Below, one piece after another: positions 1 to 9,134 of a DNA stretch of 64,000 nt (positions are counted from its first letter, which is position 1; each line of letters opens with the position of its first letter). Origin of the DNA: Terriglobia bacterium (GTDB taxonomy: Bacteria; Acidobacteriota; Terriglobia; Bryobacterales; Bryobacteraceae); NCBI GenBank assembly GCA_020073305.1, contig JAIQFK010000027.1, positions 37,775 through 101,774 of the forward strand, given 5' to 3'. The translations under genes and the position numbers were made by a program. Below the pieces are notes generated by a model. It ran no database searches. It was not told where the DNA came from and was given only the letters and a program-made list of their open reading frames with translations.

Positions 1-1986
1 GCAGCCGCCAGTCTGATCACTGGGCGCAGCGCACGCCTGGCGCGCGTGCTGTGCTGTAGCTTCGCATTGGCTGGAGCGCTGCTCGAGACGCTTAGCTCCT
101 GGCTGGCTCTGTTTGCGGCGAGTGACGCTCGGTGGGAGATTCCCGCAGGCGTCCCTTTTCTTGTTTACAGTTTCCGGCTTGACGCGCTCTCTGCATATTT
201 CAATCTGATTCTGAGCCTGCTGGCTGTAGCCATCTCCATCTATTCCTTTGGTTATCTGCGTCCCATGGACGAGAAGCGGACGGTTGGCGTCTTCGGGTTC
301 TTCTACAACCTGTCGTTACTGAGCCTCACCGCGGTCTTCACGGCCTCGAACGCATTCTTTTTCCTGATCGCCTGGGAACTGATGGCGCTTACGGCATATT
401 GCCTGATCACCTTTGAGCATCAGCACGAGACCACGCGTCAATCCGGAGTCCTGTTCTTTGTCATGTCGCACGCGGGCACAGGCTGCTTGCTGATTGGTTT
501 CTTACTCCTCAACTTATTTTCCGGAGGCTTGGACTTTTCCAGTTTCTCCGCGGCGTCGGGGAAACTGACCGGTGTCTCGCAATTAGCCGTATTTCTGCTG
601 TTCTTTGTGGGATTTGGGGTCAAAGCCGGCGTCATTCCGCTTCACATTTGGCTGCCCGAAGCTCACCCCGCGGCGCCGAGTAATATCTCGGCGCTGATGT
701 CGGGTGTTGTCATCAAGACGGGCATCTACGGTATGGCGCGCGTGCTATTTGAATTCCTGGGGGTTCCGCCCTTGTGGGCCGGAACCGTTGTCCTTATCGT
801 CGGAGTCGTCTCCGCTTTGCTCGGAGTGCTCTATGCCCTCATGGAGCACGATCTCAAACGCTTGCTGGCCTACCACAGCATCGAGAATATCGGGATCATC
901 CTGATCGGCTTTGGCGCGTCGCTGATGTTCATCACACTCGGTTATCCGCGACTGGCTGCGATCGCACTGATTGCGGGCCTCTTTCATACCTTGAACCATG
1001 CCATTTTCAAGTGCCTGCTATTTTTGGGCGCCGGATCCGTTTTGCACGCCACGCATACGCGCAACATGGAGAAACTGGGAGGCTTGATCCGCCGCATGCC
1101 GCGAACCGCATTCTTCTTCTTGATCGGAGCCATCGCCATCTCCGGATTGCCGCCGCTCAATGGGTTCGTGAGCGAATGGCTTACCTACCAGGCGCTTCTG
1201 GCGGGCTTCGGCACCACCGAAAAGCTTACGCGCGTTCTCTTTCCGGTAGCAGGTTCTCTGTTGGCGCTGACCGCCGCTCTGGCGGCGACCTGTTTTGTGA
1301 AGGCCTTTGGCATCACGTTCCTGGCGCTGCCGCGCAGTAAGGAAGCCGATGATGCCCACGAATCCGGCTTTTCGATGGTGGCCGGAATGGGGGTGCTTGC
1401 GGCGGCTTGTGTGGCGTTGGGGTTAGGGGCGACGTGGTTTCTGCCCGTGTTCGACGGCATCACGGAACGCCTGCTGGGCGTACGCATGAGTGGAGAACTC
1501 GTGGCTGTCAAGGGATTGGTTCTAACCTCTGGCTCTGCCCGGGGTGGAACCGTCTCGACCGCCGGAATTGCCGCCATGTTTGTCATTCTGTCCGCGCTTC
1601 CGGCTCTATTGTGGTTGCTTTGGGGCCGCAAGGGACATCGCTATATTGAGCCGACTTGGGATTGCGGTCTCCCTGGGCTTACCGCGGAGAACGAATACAC
1701 GGCGTTCGCTTTCTCCAAACCCTTGCGAATGATTTTTGCGGCCCTCTATCAGCCTCGTCGTGAAATACAGGCTGAGTACGAGGTCTCGCCCTACTATCCC
1801 ACGGCGATCCGGTTTGACAGCGAGATTGAGTCGCCGTTCGAGGAGCGATTGTACGCGCCCCTGCAGAAAAAGATCTTGTCCATTGCGACCTGGATGCGCG
1901 GCATTCAGGCGGGAAGCATACACGCTTATCTCGCTTACATCTTCATCACTCTGATCGTACTGCTCTTGTTCGGAGTCCGCCCGTGA
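1..1986 (+). CDS. hyfB: Hydrogenase-4 component B-like proton-translocating membrane subunit (NuoL/MrpD antiporter family), 5' partial
   Basis: Frame is open to the window start. Antiporter-family motifs GVKAGVIPLHIWLPEAHPAAPSNISALMSGVVIKTGIYG and LAYHSIENIGII; operon context. Confidence 0.88.
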   Translation, partial: AAASLITGRSARLARVLCCSFALAGALLETLSSWLALFAASDARWEIPAGVPFLVYSFRLDALSAYFNLILSLLAVAISIYSFGYLRPMDEKRTVGVFGFFYNLSLLSLTAVFTASNAFFFLIAWELMALTAYCLITFEHQHETTRQSGVLFFVMSHAGTGCLLIGFLLLNLFSGGLDFSSFSAASGKLTGVSQLAVFLLFFVGFGVKAGVIPLHIWLPEAHPAAPSNISALMSGVVIKTGIYGMARVLFEFLGVPPLWAGTVVLIVGVVSALLGVLYALMEHDLKRLLAYHSIENIGIILIGFGASLMFITLGYPRLAAIALIAGLFHTLNHAIFKCLLFLGAGSVLHATHTRNMEKLGGLIRRMPRTAFFFLIGAIAISGLPPLNGFVSEWLTYQALLAGFGTTEKLTRVLFPVAGSLLALTAALAATCFVKAFGITFLALPRSKEADDAHESGFSMVAGMGVLAAACVALGLGATWFLPVFDGITERLLGVRMSGELVAVKGLVLTSGSARGGTVSTAGIAAMFVILSALPALLWLLWGRKGHRYIEPTWDCGLPGLTAENEYTAFAFSKPLRMIFAALYQPRREIQAEYEVSPYYPTAIRFDSEIESPFEERLYAPLQKKILSIATWMRGIQAGSIHAYLAYIFITLIVLLLFGVRP

Positions 1987-2921
1987 ACGTCATCTTCCCG
2001 GCGCTGGCGCAGCTCCTGCTCTTTTTAATTATTTCACCTCTGGTAACTGGAGTGATCCGAACCATGAAGGCCAGGTTCCAGACGCGCCGCGGCCCGCGCG
2101 TCTGGCAGCCTTACCTCGATCTCCACAAACTCCTGCGTAAAGGAATGATCATTCCGGACACGGCCTCATGGCTGTTTTCCGTCACGCCGTACGTGGTTTT
2201 TCTGACCGCTGCGATGGTGAGTCTGATGATTCCGATGGTCGCCACCGAGGCGCCGCTGAGCCTGTTCGGCGGGGTGCTGGCCGTGGTGTACCTGCTGGCG
2301 CTGGGCCGATTTTTCCTGGCGCTGGGAGGACTCGACACCGGCAGTTCGTTTGGGGGGCTGGGCAGCAGTCGGGAGATGACCATCTCCGCAATCGCCGAAC
2401 CGGCCATGATGGTCGCGATCTTCACCGTGGCGATTGCCGCGAACTCTACCAACTTGAGCGAGGTGGCGAAGTCCGCGGTTGGCCAGAGCTGGCGTTTCCT
2501 CGCTCCGTCGCAGATGCTGGCGTTCGGAGCGCTGTTCATCGTTCTCATCGCTGAGACCGGCCGCATCCCGGTCGACAACCCGGCGACGCACCTCGAGCTG
2601 ACCATGATTCACGAAGCCATGATCCTGGAATATTCGGGACCGTACCTGGCCCTGATCGAGTGGGGAGCTTCTTTGAAGCAGCTAGTTCTCATCACGCTGC
2701 TGGTCAATACCTTCTTTCCGTTTGGCTTAAGCTCGGACTGGCACTCACCCGGTATTGCGATCGGACTGGGATTCTATCTGATAAAAGTTTTGATCATTTG
2801 TTGTCTGATCGTGCTGGTGGAAACGACGAACGCCAAGATGCGTCTGTTTCGGGTCCCGGAATTGTTGGCAGTGGCATTCATTCTGGGCGCGTTGGCATTG
2901 ATCTCCACGTTTTTGTTCTGA
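1983..2921 (+). CDS. hyfC: Hydrogenase-4 component C-like / NuoH-like membrane subunit
   Basis: ATG overlaps upstream stop; RRGPRVWQPYLDLHKLLRKG, GSSREMTISAIAEPAMM and ETGRIPVDNPATHLELTMIHEAMILEYSGP are typical of HycD/HyfC. Confidence 0.9.
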   Translation: MNVIFPALAQLLLFLIISPLVTGVIRTMKARFQTRRGPRVWQPYLDLHKLLRKGMIIPDTASWLFSVTPYVVFLTAAMVSLMIPMVATEAPLSLFGGVLAVVYLLALGRFFLALGGLDTGSSFGGLGSSREMTISAIAEPAMMVAIFTVAIAANSTNLSEVAKSAVGQSWRFLAPSQMLAFGALFIVLIAETGRIPVDNPATHLELTMIHEAMILEYSGPYLALIEWGASLKQLVLITLLVNTFFPFGLSSDWHSPGIAIGLGFYLIKVLIICCLIVLVETTNAKMRLFRVPELLAVAFILGALALISTFLF

Positions 2922-2927
2922 GGAGCC

Positions 2928-3614
2928 ATGTACTTCTTTGAAGACCCCCAATTCGGAAACCGAATGATCACCTTGATGGCTGCGTTTGTGCTCGTGCTAC
3001 AAATTGCCATGGTGGGTCAAAGATGGCTGGTGACGAATATCCGGGTCTTCGCCGCGCAATCATTTTTGCTCGCCGGCATTGCGAATACGATCGCCTTTTT
3101 CAATCATGCCCCGCATCTCTACGTGGCAGCGTTTCTGACGTGCGTGCTGAAGGGCATCGTGCTGCCGGTCCTGCTTGAACGCCTGGTTAAGAGAATCGAC
3201 ATCGGGCAGGAGATCGCCCCTATTGTGAATGTGCCGCTATCGTTGCTCATCTCGGGAGGACTGACGACGGTCGGCTATGTAGTGGCGGAGTCTTTTCATC
3301 ACCCTGAAGGAGCGGCCTCGCCCGCGAGCCTGGGGCGCAACACGTTGGCGGTCGCCGTCTCTCTCTTTCTCATCGGTTTCTTTATGATGATCAGCCGGCG
3401 CAAGGCGATCATGCAGGTGCTGGCTCTCCTTTCGCTGGAGAACGGACTCTTCCTGGCGGCGATCTCGCTCACTTACGGAATGCCTCTCATCGTCGAGTTG
3501 GGAATTTTTTTTGATCTTCTGGTTGCGGTGATGGTTCTCGGCATCCTGGTCTACCGTATTCAGGAGACCTTCGATTCGATGGATGTGACCAAGCTTTCGA
3601 AATTACGGGGTTAA
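2928..3614 (+). CDS. hyfE: Hydrogenase-4 component E-like membrane subunit
   Basis: Multi-TM protein between hyfC and hyfF; HyfE-like C-terminus (ALLSLENGLFLAAISLTYGMPLIVELGIFFDLLVAVMVLGI). Confidence 0.85.
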   Translation: MYFFEDPQFGNRMITLMAAFVLVLQIAMVGQRWLVTNIRVFAAQSFLLAGIANTIAFFNHAPHLYVAAFLTCVLKGIVLPVLLERLVKRIDIGQEIAPIVNVPLSLLISGGLTTVGYVVAESFHHPEGAASPASLGRNTLAVAVSLFLIGFFMMISRRKAIMQVLALLSLENGLFLAAISLTYGMPLIVELGIFFDLLVAVMVLGILVYRIQETFDSMDVTKLSKLRG

Positions 3615-3621
3615 CGCCGCC

Positions 3622-5118
3622 ATGTTGCTCCTTGCCATTCTCGCGATTCCCTTGGCCGCTGGCGCGCTGTCATTCACCGCGCGCAACCGGCGAGGCATGG
3701 AGATGATTAACGTAGGCGGGTTCGTCGCGCTGTTGTTACTGGCCGCCGTGCTGGCGACACAGGTACTCCGGGCGGGCGCCGTTTCGATGTGGGACGGTTT
3801 TCTTGCAGCCGATTCGCTCAGCGCTCTGGTGGTGCTACTGACCGCGTTCGTGGCTTTGGCTTGCTCCGTTTACGCCGTGGGTTACTTCCGGGAGGACGAA
3901 CGGAATCACGTCTTCGAATCGGACGTCCTGAAACCGGCGGCGATTTCAAGCGTTCGCAAGTATTACTCCCTGACGCCGCTCTTTGTCTTTGCCATGCTCC
4001 TGGTCGCGCTCGCAAACAATCTGGGCGTGATGTGGGTCGCCATCGAGGCGACCACTCTGGCTTCGGTGTTTCTGATCAGTTTCTACGGCCGGGCAACATC
4101 CATCGAAGCGGCCTGGAAGTACACGATGATCGGCGGCGTCGGATTGTCCATGGCGCTGTTCGGCACCATCCTCACTTACTATTCCGCTCACCATGTTCTG
4201 GAAACCGAAACCCTGGCCGGTTTGAACTGGTCGGTCCTGGTGGTGCATGCGTCGCAGTTTGATAAGACGACCATGAAGCTGGCGTTCATTCTGATTCTGC
4301 TCGGCTACGGGACCAAGGCAGGCATCGCGCCCATGCACACCTGGAAGCCCGACGCCTATAGCGAGGCGCCGGTTCCCGTGGCCGCCATGCTGGCCGCCGC
4401 GGTGCTGAACTGCGCCCTCTACGGTCTCATCCGCTTTTACGTGCTCACCAACAGGTGCCTCGGCCCGCAATTCGCGTCGCAGCTCCTCATTATCTTCGGC
4501 CTCTTGTCGGTCGGCGTCGCCGTTCCGTTCGTGCTTGTCCAGAAGAGTTTCCGCCGGCTGCTTGCGTACTCCAGCATCGATCATGGCGGCATCATGATTC
4601 TTGGCCTGGGCTTCGGCGGCGCGCTCGGCGCGCTGGGAATGCTGCTCCACCTTACGTTTCATTCCATTACCAAGCCCCTGCTGTTCTTTTGCGCTGGGAA
4701 CGTAGAACAACATCAGAAGACCGATCTTTTCCGCCGGGCCAAGGGTGGCGTCATCCATGCCATGCCCGTCAGCGGACCGATCTTTTTGATGGCCACGCTG
4801 GCGGTAACCGGCACGCCTCCATTTAGCATGTTCCAGAGCGAGTTTACGATCCTGCGTGCGGGATTCGGCGGTTCGTATATAGGGCCAGCCATTCTGCTGA
4901 TCGTTCTTTTGGTCGCGATCTTCATCGGATTTCTGGTGCACATCGCCAGGCTTGTTCTCGGCGCAGACCCGGGTTTGCCGCCCGGTGATTCGTGCCCATG
5001 GAAGAAGTACTCGCTGATTTGCCTGGCGGGCTTAGTCCTGATTCTCGGGTTTTGGCTGCCAGCGCCTTTGTTCGGACTCATTCAGGATGCCGCGCGGGTT
5101 GTGGGGGCACAGCCATGA
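3622..5118 (+). CDS. hyfF: Hydrogenase-4 component F-like antiporter-family subunit
   Basis: NuoN/NuoL-like motifs GYGTKAGIAPMHTWKPDAYSEAPVPVAAMLAAAVLNCALYG and LAYSSIDHGGIMILG. Confidence 0.88.
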   Translation: MLLLAILAIPLAAGALSFTARNRRGMEMINVGGFVALLLLAAVLATQVLRAGAVSMWDGFLAADSLSALVVLLTAFVALACSVYAVGYFREDERNHVFESDVLKPAAISSVRKYYSLTPLFVFAMLLVALANNLGVMWVAIEATTLASVFLISFYGRATSIEAAWKYTMIGGVGLSMALFGTILTYYSAHHVLETETLAGLNWSVLVVHASQFDKTTMKLAFILILLGYGTKAGIAPMHTWKPDAYSEAPVPVAAMLAAAVLNCALYGLIRFYVLTNRCLGPQFASQLLIIFGLLSVGVAVPFVLVQKSFRRLLAYSSIDHGGIMILGLGFGGALGALGMLLHLTFHSITKPLLFFCAGNVEQHQKTDLFRRAKGGVIHAMPVSGPIFLMATLAVTGTPPFSMFQSEFTILRAGFGGSYIGPAILLIVLLVAIFIGFLVHIARLVLGADPGLPPGDSCPWKKYSLICLAGLVLILGFWLPAPLFGLIQDAARVVGAQP

Positions 5119-6704
5119 CCGTGGCAAGATTTCCCGAGGCTGCAGCACTGCAAGAGTTGTTCGGTGAGCAGGTTCTGTCGATGCGCACCGGGTCGGATGA
5201 ACACCTCTACCTCGTTACCGGCGGGCCGGATATTCGTGGAATCGTCGAACATTTGCGGCGTGACCACGGCGCCCGGATAGTTACCGTATTCGCTGAAGAC
5301 CGGCGCTCTGAGGACGGCGCATTTTTCAACTATTACGTCTTCGAGCAATTCGGAAATCCGCAGTACCTGATCTTATGCGCGCCAGTCCATCCGGAGAATC
5401 CTGAGTTTCCGTCCCTCTCTGCCGAGATTCCCGCCGTGAACTGGCAAGAGCGGGAGATGCAAGACTGGTTTGGCTTGAAAGCCGTCGGACATCCGAATCC
5501 CCGAAGAGTGGCGATGCACGACAACTGGCCGGACGTTCATCCCCTCCTTAAAGATTTCCCACTCCGGACGCCCTTGCCTCGCTTCGAGGGAGAGAGGCAT
5601 ATCTATCGGCCGGCGATGGGTGAAGGGGTTCTTCAGGTCCCGGTGGGCCCGGTTCATGCGGGGATCATCGAGCCAGGACACTTCAGCTTCGCGGTGGCCG
5701 GCGAGCCCATCCTCTACCTGCAGTTGCGGATGTTCTACACGCACAAGGGGACCGAGAAGCTCTTCGAAAACTTGCCGGTTCACAAGGCCGTGTTTCTGGC
5801 GGAAAGCATTTCCGGTGATTCCAGTTTTTCTCACGGCACGGCCTTCTGCCAGGCGATCGAGCGGGCGTCCGACATTGACGTCCCGCGATCCGCGCTGCTG
5901 ACGCGCACTATTTTTCTGGAGCTTGAAAGAATTTACAACCATGTGGCCGACATTGGGGCGATAGCCACCGACGTTGGATTTGTTGTCGCCAACGCCCATG
6001 CCAGCCGCCTCCGCGAGATGTTATTCACGCTGAATGAACACCTGAGCGGGAGTCGCCTTCTCCGTGGCGTGGTCTGCGTGGGAGGTGTGCGAAGGGCCTG
6101 GCAGTCTGGCCAACAGAATATGCTCCGCAACGCGGTAGACGCTTTCGAGAGCGAGTTTGACGACCTGGTCGCACTGATTTACTCCTCTGACTCTACGCGG
6201 GACCGTTTGGAGCACACCGGCATCCTGCGGCCGGAGAAGGCCAAGGATCTGGGCATCGTCGGTGTCGGGGGCCGCGCCTCCGGGATCGATTTAGACGTTC
6301 GGCGCGATCACCCTTACGCGGCCTATGACCAGTTCGCATTCCGCGTTCCGGTGTATCAGGCCGGTGACGTCTGGCACCGCATGCAGGTTCGGATTGACGA
6401 AGTGAAAGAGTCTGTCGGGATTCTCAAGAGTGCCACAGAACAAAATCTCTACGGCACTCATTGTGCTGTGCCTCGTCCCATCCCACCCGATCGGTGTGCC
6501 ATCAGCTCAGTTGAGGGATGGCGTGGCGAGATCATTCACTGGGTTCGAACCGGACCCGGCAATCGCTTGGAACGGTGTAAGGTCAAGGACCCTTCGCTGA
6601 ACAACTGGCCGGCTCTGGTCGAGGCGGTGCAGGGAAATATCATTGCGGATTTTCCAGTGATCAACAAGAGTTTCAACCTTTCTTACTCGGGAACGGATCG
6701 CTGA
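5115..6704 (+). CDS. HyfG/HycE-like large subunit (NuoC+NuoD fusion) lacking NiFe-site cysteines (Ehr-like)
   Basis: The track ORF starts at 4992 but an ATG at 5115 overlaps the hyfF stop. N-terminal NuoC-like domain (NWQEREMQDWFGLKAVGHPNPRR) then NuoD-like domain; ESISGDSS and SFNLSYSGTDR stand where CxxC motifs are expected. Confidence 0.88.
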   Translation: MTVARFPEAAALQELFGEQVLSMRTGSDEHLYLVTGGPDIRGIVEHLRRDHGARIVTVFAEDRRSEDGAFFNYYVFEQFGNPQYLILCAPVHPENPEFPSLSAEIPAVNWQEREMQDWFGLKAVGHPNPRRVAMHDNWPDVHPLLKDFPLRTPLPRFEGERHIYRPAMGEGVLQVPVGPVHAGIIEPGHFSFAVAGEPILYLQLRMFYTHKGTEKLFENLPVHKAVFLAESISGDSSFSHGTAFCQAIERASDIDVPRSALLTRTIFLELERIYNHVADIGAIATDVGFVVANAHASRLREMLFTLNEHLSGSRLLRGVVCVGGVRRAWQSGQQNMLRNAVDAFESEFDDLVALIYSSDSTRDRLEHTGILRPEKAKDLGIVGVGGRASGIDLDVRRDHPYAAYDQFAFRVPVYQAGDVWHRMQVRIDEVKESVGILKSATEQNLYGTHCAVPRPIPPDRCAISSVEGWRGEIIHWVRTGPGNRLERCKVKDPSLNNWPALVEAVQGNIIADFPVINKSFNLSYSGTDR

Positions 6705-6707
6705 CCG

Positions 6708-7544
6708 ATGTTCAAGATCATCCAGCAAACAGTTCGTACCGGGATCGTAACCACTACCTATCCGGCAACGCCCGCGGATGTTCCGGCATTTTTCCGCGGC
6801 AAGCCAGTCTTTGACTTTGAACGCTGGCAGGACGCCCGGCCGGCCGGGGAAGTTTGTCCCACGCAAGCCATCTCTGTTCTCGACAACGGAGATCAGCGAA
6901 CCGTAACGGTAGACTACGGACGCTGCGTGTTCTGTGGCCTGTGCGCGGAAGCGGGGCCCGACCAGGCAGTGCGTGTCACAAGGGATTTCGAGCTCGCAAC
7001 GCACAAGCGCGACTACCTCGTCGTGACCGCGGATTATCAATTGAACCCGGATGGTACACACGGTGAATTGCTGGGTGTCTCGACACGGGAAGACGATGTC
7101 GAAACGGCGGGGCGAACGACCCAGACCGCGATTCACAAGCTGCTGGGGAGGTCCCTGGCGATTCGGCAGGTCGATGCCGGTTCCTGCAACGGCTGCGAGC
7201 TCGAGATCGTTGCTCTGAACAATCCGATCTACGACATCGAGCGGTTCGGCATCCACTTCGTGGCTTCGCCGCGTCACGCCGACATGCTGTTGGTCACCGG
7301 ACCGGTTACCAGGAACATGGAATTGGCATTGCTCAAGACGTTCCGCGCCACGCCCGACCCCAAGGTCGTCGTCGCCGTCGGAGCCTGCGGCATCAGCGGC
7401 GGCATTTTCGGCGAGAGTTATGCATCCCTTGGAGGGGTCGAGAAAGTTCTGCCGGTGGATGTGTATATCCCGGGGTGTCCGCCGCGACCGCAAGCGCTTC
7501 TGCATGGCATTCTGCTCGCCGTCGGACGCCTGGCTGAGAAGTAG
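6708..7544 (+). CDS. HyfI/HycG/NuoB-like small subunit with N-terminal ferredoxin-like domain (HyfH-HyfI-type fusion)
   Basis: SCNGCELEI...GACGISGG...PGCPPRPQALLHGI (NuoB-like [4Fe-4S] ligands) preceded by GEVCPTQAI and GRCVFCGLCAEAGPDQAV. Confidence 0.87.
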   Translation: MFKIIQQTVRTGIVTTTYPATPADVPAFFRGKPVFDFERWQDARPAGEVCPTQAISVLDNGDQRTVTVDYGRCVFCGLCAEAGPDQAVRVTRDFELATHKRDYLVVTADYQLNPDGTHGELLGVSTREDDVETAGRTTQTAIHKLLGRSLAIRQVDAGSCNGCELEIVALNNPIYDIERFGIHFVASPRHADMLLVTGPVTRNMELALLKTFRATPDPKVVVAVGACGISGGIFGESYASLGGVEKVLPVDVYIPGCPPRPQALLHGILLAVGRLAEK

Positions 7545-7639
7545 CCGAGTGCCGTCATCCGCTTCGCACGGCGATCCAGTTGTTTGCTGAAGAACGGCCA
7601 AATCAGTGCCGGTGTGACTGGTATGATAACATTCGGTTT

Positions 7640-8229
7640 TTGGCTGGAGAGTGTATTCATCGCCGTCTTGAACTCGGTGCTGGCGGTGTGGATCGCCTGC
7701 ACCAACGCCGCCACCCGAGTTTTTTTTCGCCATGGGACGCGGTGGCGCTTTGCCCCACTGGCTGGCTAAAGTGCATCCGCGCTATCGCACACCCACCAAC
7801 GCCATCTGGATGTAAACCCTGCTAACCCTGGTGATTGGGTTGGGCCTGGGCTTCTGGATCGGTCCGGACCAGGAGTATTAGTTCCTTGGAGTCGCGATCA
7901 CGCTGGGGCTGGTGTATGGCATGAGCAATTTCGGCGTGTTCCGGTTCTATCGCGGCGAAAGGAAAAGCGAGTTCCGCGTATTTCGGCATTTTGTGTGTCC
8001 GCTCGTTTCCACACTCGCCCTGATCTGGGTTGGCGTGCAGTCGGTGGTTCCGCTGCCGCCGTCACTACTCCGTTACGCGCCCGCACTGGTGGCCGTCTGG
8101 ATCGGTGCTGGTCTGTTGTTGCTGTGGTATATGAAGAAGCGCGGCCGTGAACCATGGTTGCTGCAGGCCGGACAGGCCGCACACGAAACTGAAATCGTGA
8201 TCACTGAGGAGACGAAATGCCTGAATTGA
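7640..8229 (+). pseudogene. Remnant of APC-family amino acid permease (C-terminal half)
   Basis: Reading across a T8 run at 7720-7727 gives FAMGRGGALPHWLAKVHPRYRTPTNAIWM*TLLTLVIGLGLGFWIGPDQEY*FLGVAITLGLVYGMSNFGVFRFYRGERKSEF..., i.e. a frameshift plus two in-frame stops. Confidence 0.75.
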
Positions 8230-9134
8230 CGATGCTCGCCGACTATGGCGACCTGTGCGGGGAAGGCCCGATGTGGGATCGCCGGACCCAGACTCTGTAC
8301 TGGACTGATATTACCGGCAAGCGCTTTTATCGCTTGAATTGGGTCACACGCGAGCATGAAATCATCCGGTCCGGGTTCGAGGTCGCGGGTTACGCGTTCG
8401 ACGAACGCCGCGGGTTCGTGGTGGTGAACGCGCAAGGCATCTGGCAATGGGACGGCGTGAACGACCCGCGCCTGGCGATTACGGAAGCCGATGGGACGAA
8501 ATGCCAGATGAACGATTGCATCGCCGATCCGAAAGGGCGTCTCTTTGCCGGTTCTTGGTTCTATGACCCGTCGCGCGAGGATTATCCGCTCGGGAATCTC
8601 ATCTGCGTGAATACCGACGGCTCCGCCCATGTCGTGGATGAAGGCATTCATCTTGCGAACGGATTGGGGTTTTCGCCCGACCGGAACAGGCTTTATTTTT
8701 CCGACTCCGTCGCGCGACTGGTGTATGCCTACGATTACAGAGAGAGCGATGGCCGCGTTTCGAACCGCCGCGTATTCAAGAGATTCGCCCCCGAGGAGGG
8801 TTTGCCGGATGGGCTGACGGTGGATGCCGAGGGATTTATTTGGTGTGCCCTGTGGTTTGGCGCCGCCGTCGTTCGTCTGGACCCGGACGGAAAAGTCGAG
8901 CGGAAAATCCAGACACCGGCCACACAAACTTCGTCACTGACGTTCGGCGGGCCGGACTGGACTGACATGTTTGTCACGACGGCCGGCCTGCCGGATTCTC
9001 TGCTGCTGGCCCCTCCCGGATATCAACCCGAAAGCGTCTATTCGGGCGGCCCGCTCTATCACATGAATCTCGGCATTCCGGGCCGGGACGAGTATCGCTG
9101 CCGGATTGCATTCCGGACGGAGGTCACGGCATAA
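8217..9134 (+). CDS. SMP-30/gluconolactonase/LRE family protein
   Basis: LCGEGPMWDRRTQTLYWTDI, DPKGRLFAGSW, LANGLGFSPDRNRLYFSDS, PDGLTVDAEGFIWCALW. Confidence 0.9.
   Translation: MPELTMLADYGDLCGEGPMWDRRTQTLYWTDITGKRFYRLNWVTREHEIIRSGFEVAGYAFDERRGFVVVNAQGIWQWDGVNDPRLAITEADGTKCQMNDCIADPKGRLFAGSWFYDPSREDYPLGNLICVNTDGSAHVVDEGIHLANGLGFSPDRNRLYFSDSVARLVYAYDYRESDGRVSNRRVFKRFAPEEGLPDGLTVDAEGFIWCALWFGAAVVRLDPDGKVERKIQTPATQTSSLTFGGPDWTDMFVTTAGLPDSLLLAPPGYQPESVYSGGPLYHMNLGIPGRDEYRCRIAFRTEVTA

Noticed and set aside
3946-4941. 331-aa minus-strand ORF opposite hyfF
   Set aside because: Q/H/R/D-rich antisense shadow of a membrane-protein gene.
1-7544. Standard H2-evolving formate hydrogenlyase or hydrogenase-4
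   Set aside because: NiFe-site cysteines are absent from the large subunit, so hydrogenase activity is not supported.
6507-7733. 408-aa minus-strand ORF opposite the NuoB-like gene
   Set aside because: Composition typical of an antisense artefact; the plus strand has conserved Fe-S motifs.
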